Both the position numbers and the translations under genes were made by a program. This document shows, one piece after another, positions 1-11,227 of a DNA stretch of 64,000 bases. Positions within the stretch are counted from its first letter, which is position 1, and each line of letters begins with the position of its first letter. The notes below the pieces were generated by a model, which was not told the origin of the DNA, ran no database searches, and saw only the letters and a program-made list of their open reading frames with translations. This stretch comes from Amaurobius ferox (lineage: Eukaryota > Arthropoda > Arachnida > Araneae > Amaurobiidae), in assembly GCA_951213105.1 (NCBI GenBank), contig OX578135.1, positions 166,523,989 to 166,587,988 on the forward strand, read 5' to 3'.

Positions 1-920
1 AACGGCACCAATTTGTCGGGAAGATTTGAACATTATGAAATACTAAAATAATATTATATCATTCTGTAAATTTTTTAAATGCAATAAAAACTTATATAAG
101 TTCCTGAAATCTGAAATTCTCCTAGATTTCTAAAACCTGTAAACATTCTAGAAATAAACTGAAAGGGACCTATTGACAGTTACCCTAAGTGTACAACTAT
201 GTACTGTAAAATATTAAAAATGGCACTTTCCTAAAAATAAAAACATTAAAGTAAAAGAGAGAACACAGAATTTTAGTTTTCCAAAATCTAACGTTTATTA
301 AAATTTAAACTTCATTTTTAAAGAATTTTCAAAACATTTTACAACTTTTAAAACTTTTAATCAAATTAAACATCATAATTAAACATACAATTAAATTTTA
401 ATTAATGAATGGCCGGATGTAAAGTGGTAGAAAAGCATTAGAATATTAAAATTTAAAGTTAATAATATTGAAATTATACAATTATTTGCCAAAACTAGAA
501 TTTAGAATAAAAAGAATATAAGTTAGCCAAAAGGGAATTTCAGCAAAATTTAAAGATAACCTCAGGTTCAGGTGACCTAAAATATATAGGTCTAGGGGGT
601 CTTATTCTAGCCAATTCAAATTAAACTTTGAAATAGTCTAAAACTCACAGAAACCATTAAAATTAGAATCTAAAAGATATCACCCGAATGTAGAGCCGTC
701 ATGGAACATGCTAGATGCATCAGATCCCAACAAATGATACCAAAGATGGAAAGGCAAAAATCCAATAGCTTAAACACGAGGAAACCATCCACTCCAGTCC
801 AAAAGAAAGACCGCTTACACGTTAGCAAGCTCCTCAACGTCATAAAATTTGATCAACACAAACATCAATTAATGATCTCTTCATCGGAAACAGTGGATAC
901 CCTCTTCAATTTAATGAAGC
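1..920. other. AT-rich unannotated stretch
   Basis: Very AT-rich DNA with many A and T runs. The only open frame of note (701-928, 75 codons) has no recognisable domain and is not supported as a gene. No RNA gene or repeat boundary is visible before the MITE that starts at 921. Confidence 0.5.
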
Positions 921-1293
921 TACCCTAACGGCTTTTTTTTCACAGTGGCGTAAGATTTACGTCAGACTGTCACTTTGGGACGTCACAGGACTTCGCAGTA
1001 CGTCTCGGCAGTGTCATATTGAGGTTACATCGAAGTCATTTTGGTCATTTTCATGGTCGTTTGTGATGTCACATATTAACTTGTTTGTGACGTTACATTG
1101 TAATTGCCACTGTAATGTCGTCACATTGTTACGTGTTAATTAAATTGTGAAAACGTCACAGAATATAGTCACAATGAAGTTACTAATACGTAACGTCGCA
1201 TAGAAGTCACAAATATGATGTTACATTGTGACCCAGGTGTCACGTGACTACAACGTCACTGTCACATATGTGACGATCTTTGCTGTGAGGGTA
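921..1293. mobile_element. CRE-motif-rich MITE, copy 1
   Basis: About 370 bp element with short terminal inverted repeats (CCCTAACGGC at the left, GCTGTGAGGG at the right), each bordered by TA, which fits a TA target duplication. The interior is packed with GTCAC/GTGAC and ACGTCA/TGACGT words. A second copy lies in opposite orientation at 62139-62509 with very similar sequence from end to end, which establishes it as a discrete mobile unit. It has no coding capacity. Family assignment (Tc1/mariner-like or other) is inference. Confidence 0.8.
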
Positions 1294-2344
1294 TTCCTTT
1301 AAAAACTTGTTTCTTGCAAATCAATCAATAAACAAATGCAATGCTCAAATGTTCTTAATTCAGAAATATGTAATACATTATTTCAATCCATGATTCAAAA
1401 GATATTACCACAATTTATTTATGTACAAAAGATGCATGTACCATAATGAATTACTTGGCTATGCTAAAATTATAACATTCGAACTTATGCAGGCATTATG
1501 TACCAACGTCATGATGCAAGTGAATAAAATATACAATTGTAATGATGATACTGTCCCACATTTAAATTCTATTCATAATTGTAAGGATAGAATAGAATGG
1601 GTATCAATCTATGTGTGAAAAGCATTAATCATGTAAAATGCAATACAGATAGAGTTGTGTAAATATGGTAATACTGATTATTATAACATACTTAATTATT
1701 ATAACAGATTAACAGCTATTGAAACACGATCCAACAGAAATTATTTAAAAATCCGTGATAAAATTGAGAAATAGTTCAATTGCATATATAATTCGTTTTA
1801 TGTTTTTAACACTTTACAACATAGTTGAAAAGTGTTTATGACTTTGTTCATTCTGTCTGTCTGTCCGTTAGCACGATAACTGCCGTAAAAATGACTTTAT
1901 CAAAATGAAATTTTAGTATGTTTTTCAGACGGTCTGTGGGACCTATGGGAATGTAAATGAATAATATCACCCAATTAGTTTTGGATTGAATCCGAGTTGA
2001 AAAAATGAAATAGATTGAACCCTATGGGACCTAATTTTTCAAATATTTTTTAAGCGAATTTAAAATTCACAAATTGCTTCGAAAATTTTAGGAAATATTC
2101 AAATTATTCCATAAAATATATAAAAAAAAATTTCAGTAAAATATGTTAGGTAGTTTTTTAAATAAAAATTATTTAATATAGGGAGAAAAACAAATTCAAT
2201 TAAACTCTGACTCTTGCTATATCCTCCAGAAAGAAAAAAGAGATATATTGTATAATAAATATCTTTCCAAGAGTTTAATTATTTTATATATAAGAGAGGT
2301 TTCACATTTAAAAATAAATATGGTAGATAACAATTTTTCAAATT
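1294..2344. other. AT-rich unannotated stretch
   Basis: No gene or RNA is supported. The 65-codon frame at 1421-1618 has no recognisable features. It contains a short TCTG-rich piece near 1850-1866. Confidence 0.45.
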
Positions 2345-2715
2345 TTTAAATAAAATAAATTATTATAGTATATTGTGATGAATGAAACGATTGGAAAAAT
2401 ATTTATGAATGAAATGCTGCTTTTATATAGAGGCGATTTATATTTCGATGACTTCATTTGAATGAAGTTCATTTGTTTTCGATGAAGTTTTCAAATATAA
2501 TAAATTATTGTAGTATTATGATAACTTTAAAAATATTACCGAGGAATGTATCGCATTTTAGAGATGTTTGAACCAGGCAATTTATATTTCAATGCCGTCA
2601 TTTAAATGAAGTTCATTTTCGTCGATGAAGTTTTCAAGTATAATAAATTAATGTAGTATTGTGATAATTTTAAAAATATTACCGAGGCATGTTTCGCATT
2701 TTAGAGATGTTTATA
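2345..2715. repeat. Tandem repeat, unit about 140 bp
   Basis: Two adjacent similar units (about 2437-2580 and 2581-2715) plus a partial preceding unit. Each contains a GATGAAGTTTTCAA segment, a TATAATAAATTA segment, and ATTACCGAGG followed by CGCATTTTAGAGATGTTT. Divergence between units is visible. No coding capacity. Confidence 0.7.
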
Positions 2716-2836
2716 TAAAATTGCATTAAAGTTGGAAAGTGTTTCATAATCAATGCTTTATGCATGATTCATTTTTCTTGTTTAAATAAATAACGTTCTT
2801 TTTTCAGCAATTTCGTGTTTTTGTATCTTAAAACCT

Positions 2837-3029
2837 GTAAGTGTTGTTGTTGAGACCCAGACCGTCAGACCTACCAGAACGGTGTAAGGTAACCGTTTGG
2901 ACGGCCGGGAAGTGCCACCCAATTTAGACCGGAACCCAGTGGGGGGAGGCATCCACAGGGACCGTACCCTTCTTTCCCTACCACCAACCTCTCGGAAGGA
3001 CTTACGGACCCACATGTTTAACGTGATCA
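2837..3029 (-). mobile_element. SINE body, 5'-truncated copy
   Basis: On the minus strand this matches the body and 3' end of the SINE at 6571-6951 and 40027-40315, ending in the (AAC)n tail (GTTGTTGTTG on the plus strand). The promoter-bearing head is missing, so the copy was truncated at its 5' side. The words AAACCTG on both flanks could be a short target duplication. Confidence 0.8.
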
Positions 3030-4476
3030 AACCTGGGTGTTACTTTTGTTTTATTTCAGCATTTTAAATTCAACAAGTCATAGTAATTTAAAAGCGATCT
3101 CTGATATTTGAACTAGGGATGCATACTGGTCTGTCTAGCATTATTACACTTCATTATTTCTTGCAGATTTAAAGAATTTTGCTTGCAAATGCAAAACCGC
3201 AAATTACGCCCTTCAAACGGATGTTTAGAAATCGAAGCTGCAAAGAGCGAATGTTCCCAAATGAAAACCTGCCTTCCGGTATCGTAAGCTGATGCTGGCA
3301 AATGGAACTCTGCTTTTCGATACCGTAAGCTGATAGATAATCCAATACAGCCGCGTCGCTCTGCACATCGATAGTAAACATTGACTGCCGAGTAGCTTTA
3401 AATCCAATCAGCAGTTTGGATCGGATGTAAAACAAATAGATTTCAGGAATTATCAGACCTTCAAACATTAAGGTCGCTTTAAAGAAGATATGCGACAATG
3501 AATGCATGGAAAACTACTTCGTTCACGACCCAGTGCATTTTCAATTTAACATATTTTAAAATTTAATTACTTTTTTTTAACATACGAGTCAGCAATCCCT
3601 CAGTACATTACGGCTTCCGATCGAAACGGCATGCTTTCAATGTCAAACGAACCAGTGCACATTTGCAACCATTAACATTTGCGATTTCCGTTGAAAACCA
3701 CTCACTGCTAGGGACAATTTTTATAACTACGTAATTGTTGAAGTTCTCATCAGTTAAAAACCTTCAAAATAAAATTTTCTTTCTGCAATTTTAAATTACT
3801 CCTAGTTTGGAATATGGACACCGTGTAGCGCTAGCGCTCTTGCTCTCAGAAATCACCGTATTCTAGGCATCCTTCGTTGTAACCGATAAAAAGTTTAGTG
3901 TTTCCACAGATAAAACAGCTTAGTGTTGCCACCGAAAAATTCGTTATTTCGTTGCCTCCGATCAAAAGTTTGATGTGGCCACCGTAAAAATGTTTCTCGA
4001 ATGTCCTTATCAGTACCTATATGTCCTTATCAGTACCTATTATTTTACAGAAACATTCATATCACCGAACAAAACCACTCCCTCGAAAATATTCCTTTGT
4101 CTCCTCTTCAAAAATGAGAGACACTTCCTCATTGCGTGACAATTAACAACTTCCAAATAATTCTTAGTTTCAGAACACATTCCTTGAGAGTTTGAAACTT
4201 TCCAAATTCCATTCATGGCTTGGAGTCCTTTTTTCCCAAATAAACGTCTAATCCATCACTTTTATTGCTGGGAATTCTAGGTTCATACCCCTTTGAACGA
4301 TTCGTATGGTCTTAAGAAATTCCTTGTACAAGAGAAGATCAGGCTTACAAGTGTCTTCAACTTAATTACATTCTTCAGTTCTTGGTAAAAGGAAAGAAAG
4401 TTAACTTGAAAAGCAATTTGTAATTTCGAAATATTTGTAATTTATAAAAATTTGGTGATTAATTCTTTCTTCCTTT
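3030..4476. other. Unannotated stretch with short direct repeats
   Basis: The minus-strand frame at 3169-3507 (112 codons) has no domain I recognise and is not called. A 20-bp word, ATGTCCTTATCAGTACCTAT, occurs twice in direct tandem at about 4001-4040. Just upstream (3890-3990) are degenerate units of about 35 bp built around 'AAAAGTTTAGTG...CCACCG'. Confidence 0.4.
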
Positions 4477-5125
4477 CGACCCAGACCGTACGATCAATCC
4501 GAAGGTATAAGGTATCTGCTTGGATGACTGAGGCAGTGCTACCTAGTTTAGACCGGACCCCAGTGTAAGGTACAATCATAGACCTTATATACTAGACTTG
4601 CTATTGGGCGGAACTTGTTATTATTACTGTATTGAAACAATGCTATCCAGCATAGCGAACACGTCATGTGATTTAAAATCCACTTTACCAGTATAGTGAT
4701 TATAAGAGTAGTGTGTGGCCTTTATAGCCACTATATTACCAATCCAGAGCTCCTTTTGAGAATTTATAGCTATCGGAGGGTAGGACCCACTCGATACAGC
4801 ATTGTCCAACAACCAGTTCTACACATCACGTCCTGAGTCTGGGAGTATTTATCAGGTGGCAAGTTCTGCTATGTTGGAGAGAAAAAGAAATTCCCCTTAG
4901 CGTATCTATACTTGTAAGATCTATGGGTACAATATATAGGGGTAGGGGGCCGTGCCTTCCTTCTCCTGCCACCAACCCTTTCGGAAGGGCTTTTGGACCT
5001 ACAAATTTAACGTGTCCGTATTCTGTGCAGGCATGTGGATAATTTAGGAAGCGCCAGGAATCGAATTCGGATCCTCCAAGTGCAATCCCCGTGCCTTAAC
5101 AACTGGGTTATCCCTGTTGTGATAA
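4477..5125 (-). mobile_element. Degenerate tRNA-headed SINE, interrupted
   Basis: The SINE body is recognisable on the minus strand at 4477-4576 and resumes at 4926-5034, followed by a tRNA-like head (to about 5125) with the GAATCGAATTC box-B-like stretch on the plus strand at about 5051-5062. The interruption is the small MITE at 4577-4925. Strong divergence from the copies near 40 and 47 kb marks this as an old insertion. Confidence 0.7.
4577..4925. mobile_element. Small MITE inserted in a SINE (8-bp target duplication)
   Basis: A 349-bp insertion begins CATAGACCTTA and ends with the approximate inverted copy TAAGATCTATG. The word GGTACAAT precedes it (4569-4576) and follows it (4926-4933), a perfect 8-bp target duplication. 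Removing the insert restores continuity of the host SINE. An 8-bp duplication suggests hAT, P or another 8-bp superfamily. No transposase is present, and the 62-codon frame inside is not supported. Confidence 0.7.
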
Positions 5126-5764
5126 CTCGCCAAATTTGGTACTTAAGAGCAGTGCTTTTTAACCTTTGTCTATATTCACTTGTCTATATAAACCTTTGTC
5201 TATATCCTCGTCTTATAAAATTCGTATTTTATAAGCCGAGTGCCCGGTCCCAACAAATTTTATTTGTAAATACCTTTCTAATTTTCCTTTAAGTTCATAC
5301 ATTAAATAAGAATTAATAACACTGCGCAACACACAAATTTTCTCAAATATGAAAAAAGTCATTTTTTACTAATTTTGGGGCGCTGAACACAAAAATGGTA
5401 GTAAAAATTGGCAAATGGCTCTTATTTAGGAGATACGGAGGCAGTCGGTTCCCTCACTCTCCTTGAAATATATGTGAAAAATGAAATGCGGGAATATGTA
5501 AATTTATATAACTTACAAATTATAATAATTTGTAAATTATATAGTAACGTTTATAAAAAGAAATGTATTAAAACATATGTATCATTGAATATATATGAAA
5601 TGTGGGCACCAATTAGTCTGCAGGATACGAAGCTAGTCTACACTGTTTCCTGCCTTGGCTTTAAAAATAAAAATGTGATAGCTGTTAGTTAGAAAGAAGT
5701 GATAAGAGTGAATAGACAGTGACTTTGCGTTTCAATTAAACACATTATATTTTTTAGACCTGTG
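5126..5764. other. Unannotated stretch upstream of a broken gene
   Basis: No gene supported. A pyrimidine-rich tract ending in TTTTTTAG at about 5757 lies immediately before the first recognisable codons of the pseudogene and could be its splice acceptor. Confidence 0.35.
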
Positions 5765-6570
5765 ATGCCTCGTAAGTGCGTTAATTCTGCTAATAACTTC
5801 TGTTATATATGTGCAGAAGTGACATTTGAAGCCCAAAAATATTCCATCACCCCTTTATTGAAAAAGGCATATCACCTTTATTTCGGATGCAACATTGGAG
5901 ATCAGGATAAGCCTTGGGCCCACACATATGCTGTAATTCTTGTTCAAGGAAACTTTCCACGTGACTGCGAGGTAAAAAGAAAATGGCAATGCGATTTGCC
6001 ATTTATATGATTTGGAGAGAACAAAGTAATCATGTAAATGATTGCTATTTCTGCATGGTCCAAACTCTTTATGGAGGAATCACAACGAAATCATTAGTCC
6101 CTCGACCCGTCCGATTTGGACATACGAGGCCCGTCCGACAATTCACGGCCACAACAGATCAGACAACACTACCAAAACATCATTCGCGCCAAGACCAACG
6201 AACGCTTGGCGAGCCAATCCAAGTCACTATAAACACTCACATCATCAAGATGTCGCTGCCGCAGAGCAGCAGAAACCAAAACAGCCAAAAGAACAACACA
6301 TAATTTCAATAATTTAGCCAGAGATCCATTCACTAACTGATCCCTACTCGGATCCAAACATCTTTATTGAAGTACCACATTATTCCAAAAGTACTACATT
6401 TTTCCAAAACATAGACTTAACTTAGTCTGTAACAAAATGACCAAACCTTCGGTCTAAATAAACAAAATATATTTTACAATAAAGTACATAATATAATCAA
6501 TTTACAATTTTACATTAAACATTATAACTGTCCAAAAGAACTTTAACAGTTTTACACATAACTTTACGCA

Positions 6571-6951
6571 GGCCAACGGCCGTACCGTGCTGAAAACACC
6601 GGTTCTCGTTAGATCACCGAAGTCAAGCAGCATCGGGCGCGGTTAGTACTTGGTGGGTGACCACCTCGGAACACCGCGTGCTGTTGGCCATTTCGGGTGC
6701 GGTATCCCCGTGGTTTGCGCGCTAGATTTGCACGCTACCACAAATGCCGCCGTGTTCATGCGGAGTACGATCACGCTAAACATGTGGGTCCGTAAGTCCT
6801 TCCGAGAGGTTGGTGGTAGGGGAAGGAGGGTACGGTCCCTGTGGATGCCTCCCCCACTGGGTTCCGGTCTAAATTGGGTGGCACTTCCCGGCCGTCCATA
6901 CAGTTACCTTACACCTTTCTGGTAGGTCGGACGGTCTGGGTCTCAACAACA
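6571..6951 (+). mobile_element. Composite SINE: 5S rRNA head, tRNA-like segment, common body
   Basis: Perfect 15-bp target duplications ACATAACTTTACGCA lie at 6556-6570 and 6952-6966. Inside, in order: a 5S rRNA-derived head (6572-6688); a segment resembling the tRNA-derived head of the other local copies (about 6699-6745, GCGGTATCCCCGTGGTTTGC compared with GCGGTAGCCCAGTGGTTAAC); the shared body (about 6755-6935); and a (CAA)n tail. The flanking duplication proves that 5S head and body moved together as one RNA. Relative to the tRNA-headed copies, the stretch with the second Pol III box (box B) is missing here. This suggests the 5S internal promoter took over. It sits in the 3' part of the LINE. 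Confidence 0.9.
6572..6688 (+). pseudogene. 5S rRNA-derived sequence (SINE head)
   Basis: This is 117 bp and nearly identical to an arthropod 5S rRNA gene: starts GCCAACGGCCGTACC, has CACCGGTTCTCG, AAGTCAAGCAGCATCGGGC (internal control A-box region) and GGTTAGTACTTGG...GGGTGACC (C-box region), and ends CCGCGTGCTGTTGGC. It differs from the usual animal sequence by a few substitutions and a one-base loss near TTGG-TGGGTGACC. Because it is followed without a T-run terminator by SINE sequence and both are enclosed in one target duplication, it is a retroposed head and not a free-standing 5S gene. Confidence 0.88.
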
Positions 6952-7050
6952 ACATAACTTTACGCACTTTTTCATACTGCATCTCAATGTTCCTATAATT
7001 TATAGGGAACATTTCATTTCTTATAGAGTCAAATTTAATACAATCATATA

Positions 7051-7978
7051 TACAGGATGTATATGAACGGATGGTCAGAACTATAAGGGGTTATAGAACT
7101 TACCAAAACAAACAACTTTCACAATACAGTGTGGGGTCGGACAGCAACCGGAGAGCCGCGAGAGGGAGCTTTATCTGGGAGTGGATGAAACGTCGCGTCA
7201 AAATGGAATGAAGTGAAGACGAATACAGTGAAGATGAATAATGGAAATTTATTGACAAAATGTTTAGAACAAATTTCCAAATGAACGACCACCAACTGCG
7301 AGACAGGCGTCACAGCGGCGACGGAGTGAATCGCATCCACTTTGGAAGATTCCTAGCATTTCACGAACGTCTGAAGCTGCGACGCTAATTCGGACGACAA
7401 GGTCCTCTAGTGACGTGATGGGCGTTTCGTAAAAGGCTTTTTTTAGCTGTCCCAAGAGGAAAAAATCCAGGCAGGACAGATAAGGAATTCAGGCAGGAGA
7501 TCTGGGAGGCCACGCGACGGAATGACCACGACCAAACCATCTGTTCGGAAAGTCAATGTTCAGGTAGTTCCGCACAACCTTGGTGTAATGTGCTGGCGCT
7601 CCGTCGTGCTGGAACCACATAATCACTCGATGATTTGCTTGTACAACACGTAATAAATCTGGCAGCACCTGTTGGAAGAAGGTGAGGTACTTTTGTCCGT
7701 CTAGGCGGTCTGATAACAGATACGGGCTAATTAATTGGTCGTGGATAATCCTTGCCCATACATTCACTGAGAATCTTTGCTGGTGGCATCTGGAACGTGT
7801 AGCATGCGGATTTACTGTGTTCTCCATTTTGACGCGACGTTTCATCCACTCCAGAGAAAGCGCCCTCCCGCGGCTCGCCAGTTGCTTTCCGACCGCACAT
7901 TGTATTGTGAAAGTTGTTTATTTTGGTGAGTTCTATAACCCCTTACAGTTCTGATCATCAGTTTATATATACCCTGTA
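7051..7978 (-). mobile_element. Mariner/Tc1-like element, internally deleted
   Basis: The ends are long imperfect inverted repeats (7051-7207 and 7823-7978; TACAGG at the left, CCTGTA at the right), with TA at both borders as expected for this superfamily. The inverted repeats reach into the transposase reading frame. At about 930 bp it lacks the N-terminal half of a transposase gene, so it is non-autonomous. Confidence 0.8.
7264..7845 (-). pseudogene. Mariner-like transposase, C-terminal remnant
   Basis: Minus-strand frames at 7489-7845 and 7264-7455 read as the C-terminal catalytic part of a Tc1/mariner-type DDE transposase. WFQHDGAPAHY carries the second catalytic Asp, VAWPPRSP precedes the third catalytic position, and YETPITSLEDLVVRIS is the tail. 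At the site where an SPD is expected the frame reads SPA followed by a stop, so the third catalytic region is broken and shifted. The DNA-binding N-terminus and first Asp are absent. It cannot be active. Confidence 0.8.
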
Positions 7979-8176
7979 TAATGATTTACAGATCCAACAT
8001 CATTATCGAATATACAAATTTCGGATTTTCCAAACCTTTTAGCTTGATGACTTGGGAAGACCATGCCCAGTCATGAACTGATTGTAGTAAAAGTTGCTGA
8101 TGCACCTGCAATTTTCCACTTTAGGGAAGATATTATATGTATATCTTCCCTTATCGCTGTTGTCCCAATTTTCTTG

Positions 8177-10201
8177 TCAGAGTTTCTCGGTCTGCATCTT
8201 TGCCTTTGTTTTTACTTGGGTCCATGTGGTTTTGGTTTCCACATCAATTTCTTCTTTGGCTGTACCTTCTTTCGCCAAAACATTGGCTTTTTCATTGCCA
8301 ACATACCCTACATGGGCTTTGATCCAATTTAACTCAATTTTTCCTCTTGATCTGTTCCACTCTAAGGCAGTCCTCTTGATTTCTCTTACCCAATGGCGAT
8401 TGTCTTCTTCATTGTTGAGACTTAGCAATGACGATTTGCTATCACTATATATTTTAATATAACCTTTTTCAAGGTTACTCATCAACCATCTGACAACTTA
8501 TCTAATCACATATAACTCCGCTAAGAACATAGTTGAGTTGTTAGACAATCTATAGTTTTTACTATATATTTCATTTCCATCACTATAAACCACATATGCT
8601 GCATCCAATCTGCAGTCTTCATCTTTCCCTATTCTTGAACCATCGGTATCCGCTTCTACTCCTAAATCTCCGGGAATATTTTCACTGTAATTGAACTTAG
8701 TAATATTATATGGGCTTACACAAAAATCACATATATATATATATATTTCCTGTATTAAAATATTTGCATTATGAAATACCAAATTTCTTTTCATTTTCTT
8801 CACTTTATACAAGACCGGTTGCATTTCTGCGTTATACTCAATAGGAGCAACACCTGCCAACACCCCTAACGCAACAGTGGAAGTCGTCTTGTAACATTTA
8901 GTAATCATCAGCAGACACCTTCTATATATACTCACCAATTTACTATCATGTTTCGGATGATCCCGTATTTCACAGCCATAGAGAATAATTTTCTCTATGG
9001 TTCTCAAGTAGATCTCTTTTACGACTCTGCCGTATAAGCCCCATGTTGCTGTCGATATGCAAAGGATCTTATTAATAAAGTCAAGAACTTTATCTTTCAT
9101 TAATTTCAAGTGCTGCAAGAAATTCATATAAGGATCCAATACAATTCCCAAATACTTCAATTCCTTCGCATTTCTGAAAGATTTTCCTCCAATTGTTACT
9201 TTAAAGATAATTTTTAGTTCTGTTTTCAAAGGCACTATCATAAGTTGCGTTTTCTCGAGACTTAAGTCCAATTGATAATCAAGTGTCCAATTATAGATAC
9301 AATTTGTAGCATCAATAATTTTATTGTTCAGGCTCGTTCGATTTTCACTATGTACAACAAATAGAAAGTCATCCGCAAAAGCCGAAAGTTCATTTTTATC
9401 CTGGGTCCTATAGTACCCAGTAATCAGAGTGTCCGCCATGATTAACCACAAAATGGGTCCACAATTTGACCCCTATGGTAAACCCTTATTGTACTTCATT
9501 TTAAAGTTCAAGTTGCAATATTTATATACCACCGATCTTTCATTTAAAAAGTCTAAAAAGACACCTAACAACTTATCACTGATCTTTATCTTTGATGAGA
9601 TAAACTTAATTTTATTCCATTTTACGGAATTAAACGCACCTTTTATATCGAATGATATCAATGCTGTATGACACTTTTTGCTTTGTTTATCCCAATTATT
9701 TCTTGTAATTTCCTAAGGGCATCGTTATTTCCTGTGCCTTTCCGGAATCCAAACTGATTTCTATGTAAATAATTACAATTTTCCATATTATTCACCAATC
9801 AATTCGTTATTATTTTATTGAATATTTCTCCCCAAACTGGGAGAAGACAAATAGGTCTATATGCATCAAGTTTTATTTTATTTTTACCACTTTTTTCAAT
9901 TAATATTACTCTCGCTGTTTTCCAGATCTTAGGAAATCACTCTTAAGTTATAGCAATGATTAAAAATCCTGCATAACCAAACACTATTTGTTTGAATAAT
10001 ATCCTGGAAGACCTCCAATGGTAGGCCATCTGGTCCAGGAGCTTTATTCTTTTTCATATTTTTCACCACCCATTCTACTTCGTCCAAGAAAATTTCCTTT
10101 TCTTCCAGCTTTTCAACTGTATAAGTTCCAAGTTCTTCTATCCAAGGGAAGTAGTAGTTTAAAATTTCATTTGTTTTTTCATTCAATTCCTCGGTTAACA
10201 T
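8177..10201 (-). pseudogene. LINE ORF2, reverse transcriptase and RNase H part
   Basis: Minus-strand pieces, in protein order: 9929-10201 with NKAPGPDGLPLEVFQD (start of the RT fingers), 9473-9661 with DIKGAFNSVKWNKI (catalytic motif A), 8498-9451 with AFADDFLFVV (catalytic FADD) followed by thumb and the RNase H start ADTDGSRIG, then 8177-8485 with YSDSKSSLLSL and IKAHVGYVGNEKAN (rest of RNase H). Stops and frameshifts separate the pieces. The product would copy the LINE RNA into DNA at the target nick. An (AT)n tract near 8726-8746 is embedded in the thumb region. Confidence 0.88.
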
Positions 10202-10295
10202 GCCATTTTATTTTTTCACCATTTCAAATCTTAACAGACTTCGCGAATTTATAGCTTTCTTGCAATCGGCTCCAAAACTCTCTTTAGCTGTTATA

Positions 10296-11200
10296 TCACC
10301 TAATTTTTCTTTCCAAAGAACTATTTTTTGTTTGCACTACGTTCTTTCTAAACCTAGCCAATTGCCTTTTATACATCTTAAGCTCTTCCCGACATTCAGC
10401 ATCTATTTCCCTCTGGAATTTTCTTCTTATCGCTCGAGTTTTTGAGAGTTCAACTTGAAGTTCCGTGCTCCACCAAGGCATGTTTCTCTTCCTCTGTAGC
10501 TGTCGTAAGTTATAAAGTTTATTTTTACAATAAGCAACTATTAACCTGTTGGCAATAATTTCAATTTCCCCATTCATTTGATTTTTGTTGCTAATATTGC
10601 AACAATCATGATCTTCAATAATTTTATTTATTTCACACTTAAGTTTAATCCAGTTCAGATCACTATATTTAAACTTCTGAGGGGATTTAACCTCTTTATT
10701 CTCAACGCTCACAATATCAACGCTAATATACATGTGGTCGCTTAAAGTAGCCACGTAAACAACTTGCCAATTTTCGAATCTTTCGGGTTCCCTTACATTG
10801 ACCATTATAAGATTTATCCAACTTCTCCCCCAAACACAATCAAAGGTCGGGGGACTTAAAGGATCATTCAATACACTAAAGTGATAGTTCGCTATAAAGT
10901 TCATGACTTGTATCCCACGGACATCCGTGGGGTCCGGTCCCCATAACTGGGATTTTGCATTGAAATCCCCTATTATAACAATATTACAATTCACATATAA
11001 ATTAGTTAATACACTCATATTTACATTTATCTCTTCATTTTAAGAACAATGTAGAGAAATTAAAACATACTCAATATTACCAACATGCAATTTAACCCCC
11101 ACAATATCCTTATTTACATATAATTTCAAAAAAAGTATATTTACAAGAATAGCTGCTCTTGGGCTATCGTTAAAACACACTATGCTTCACATGCTGCAAT
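10296..11200 (-). pseudogene. LINE ORF2, APE-type endonuclease part
   Basis: The minus-strand frame 10296-11018 contains IIGDFNAKSQLWG (the GDFNA motif of AP-like endonucleases) and SDHMYISVDI (the SDH catalytic motif), then a long connector toward the reverse transcriptase. The N-terminal part of the endonuclease continues to about 11200 in decayed frames. In the intact element this domain nicks target DNA. Confidence 0.82.
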
Positions 11201-11227
11201 ATGCTTCACATCATAGTTTTTATGAAA

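Noticed and set aside
701..928. 75-codon frame before the first MITE
   Set aside because: Short, no domain, and its end runs into the MITE terminus.
3169..3507. 112-codon minus-strand frame
   Set aside because: No recognisable motif, overlapping alternative frames, and no splice or promoter context.
6572..6688. Functional 5S rRNA gene
   Set aside because: It lies inside a SINE with a flanking 15-bp duplication, has base losses, and lacks a T-run terminator at its end.
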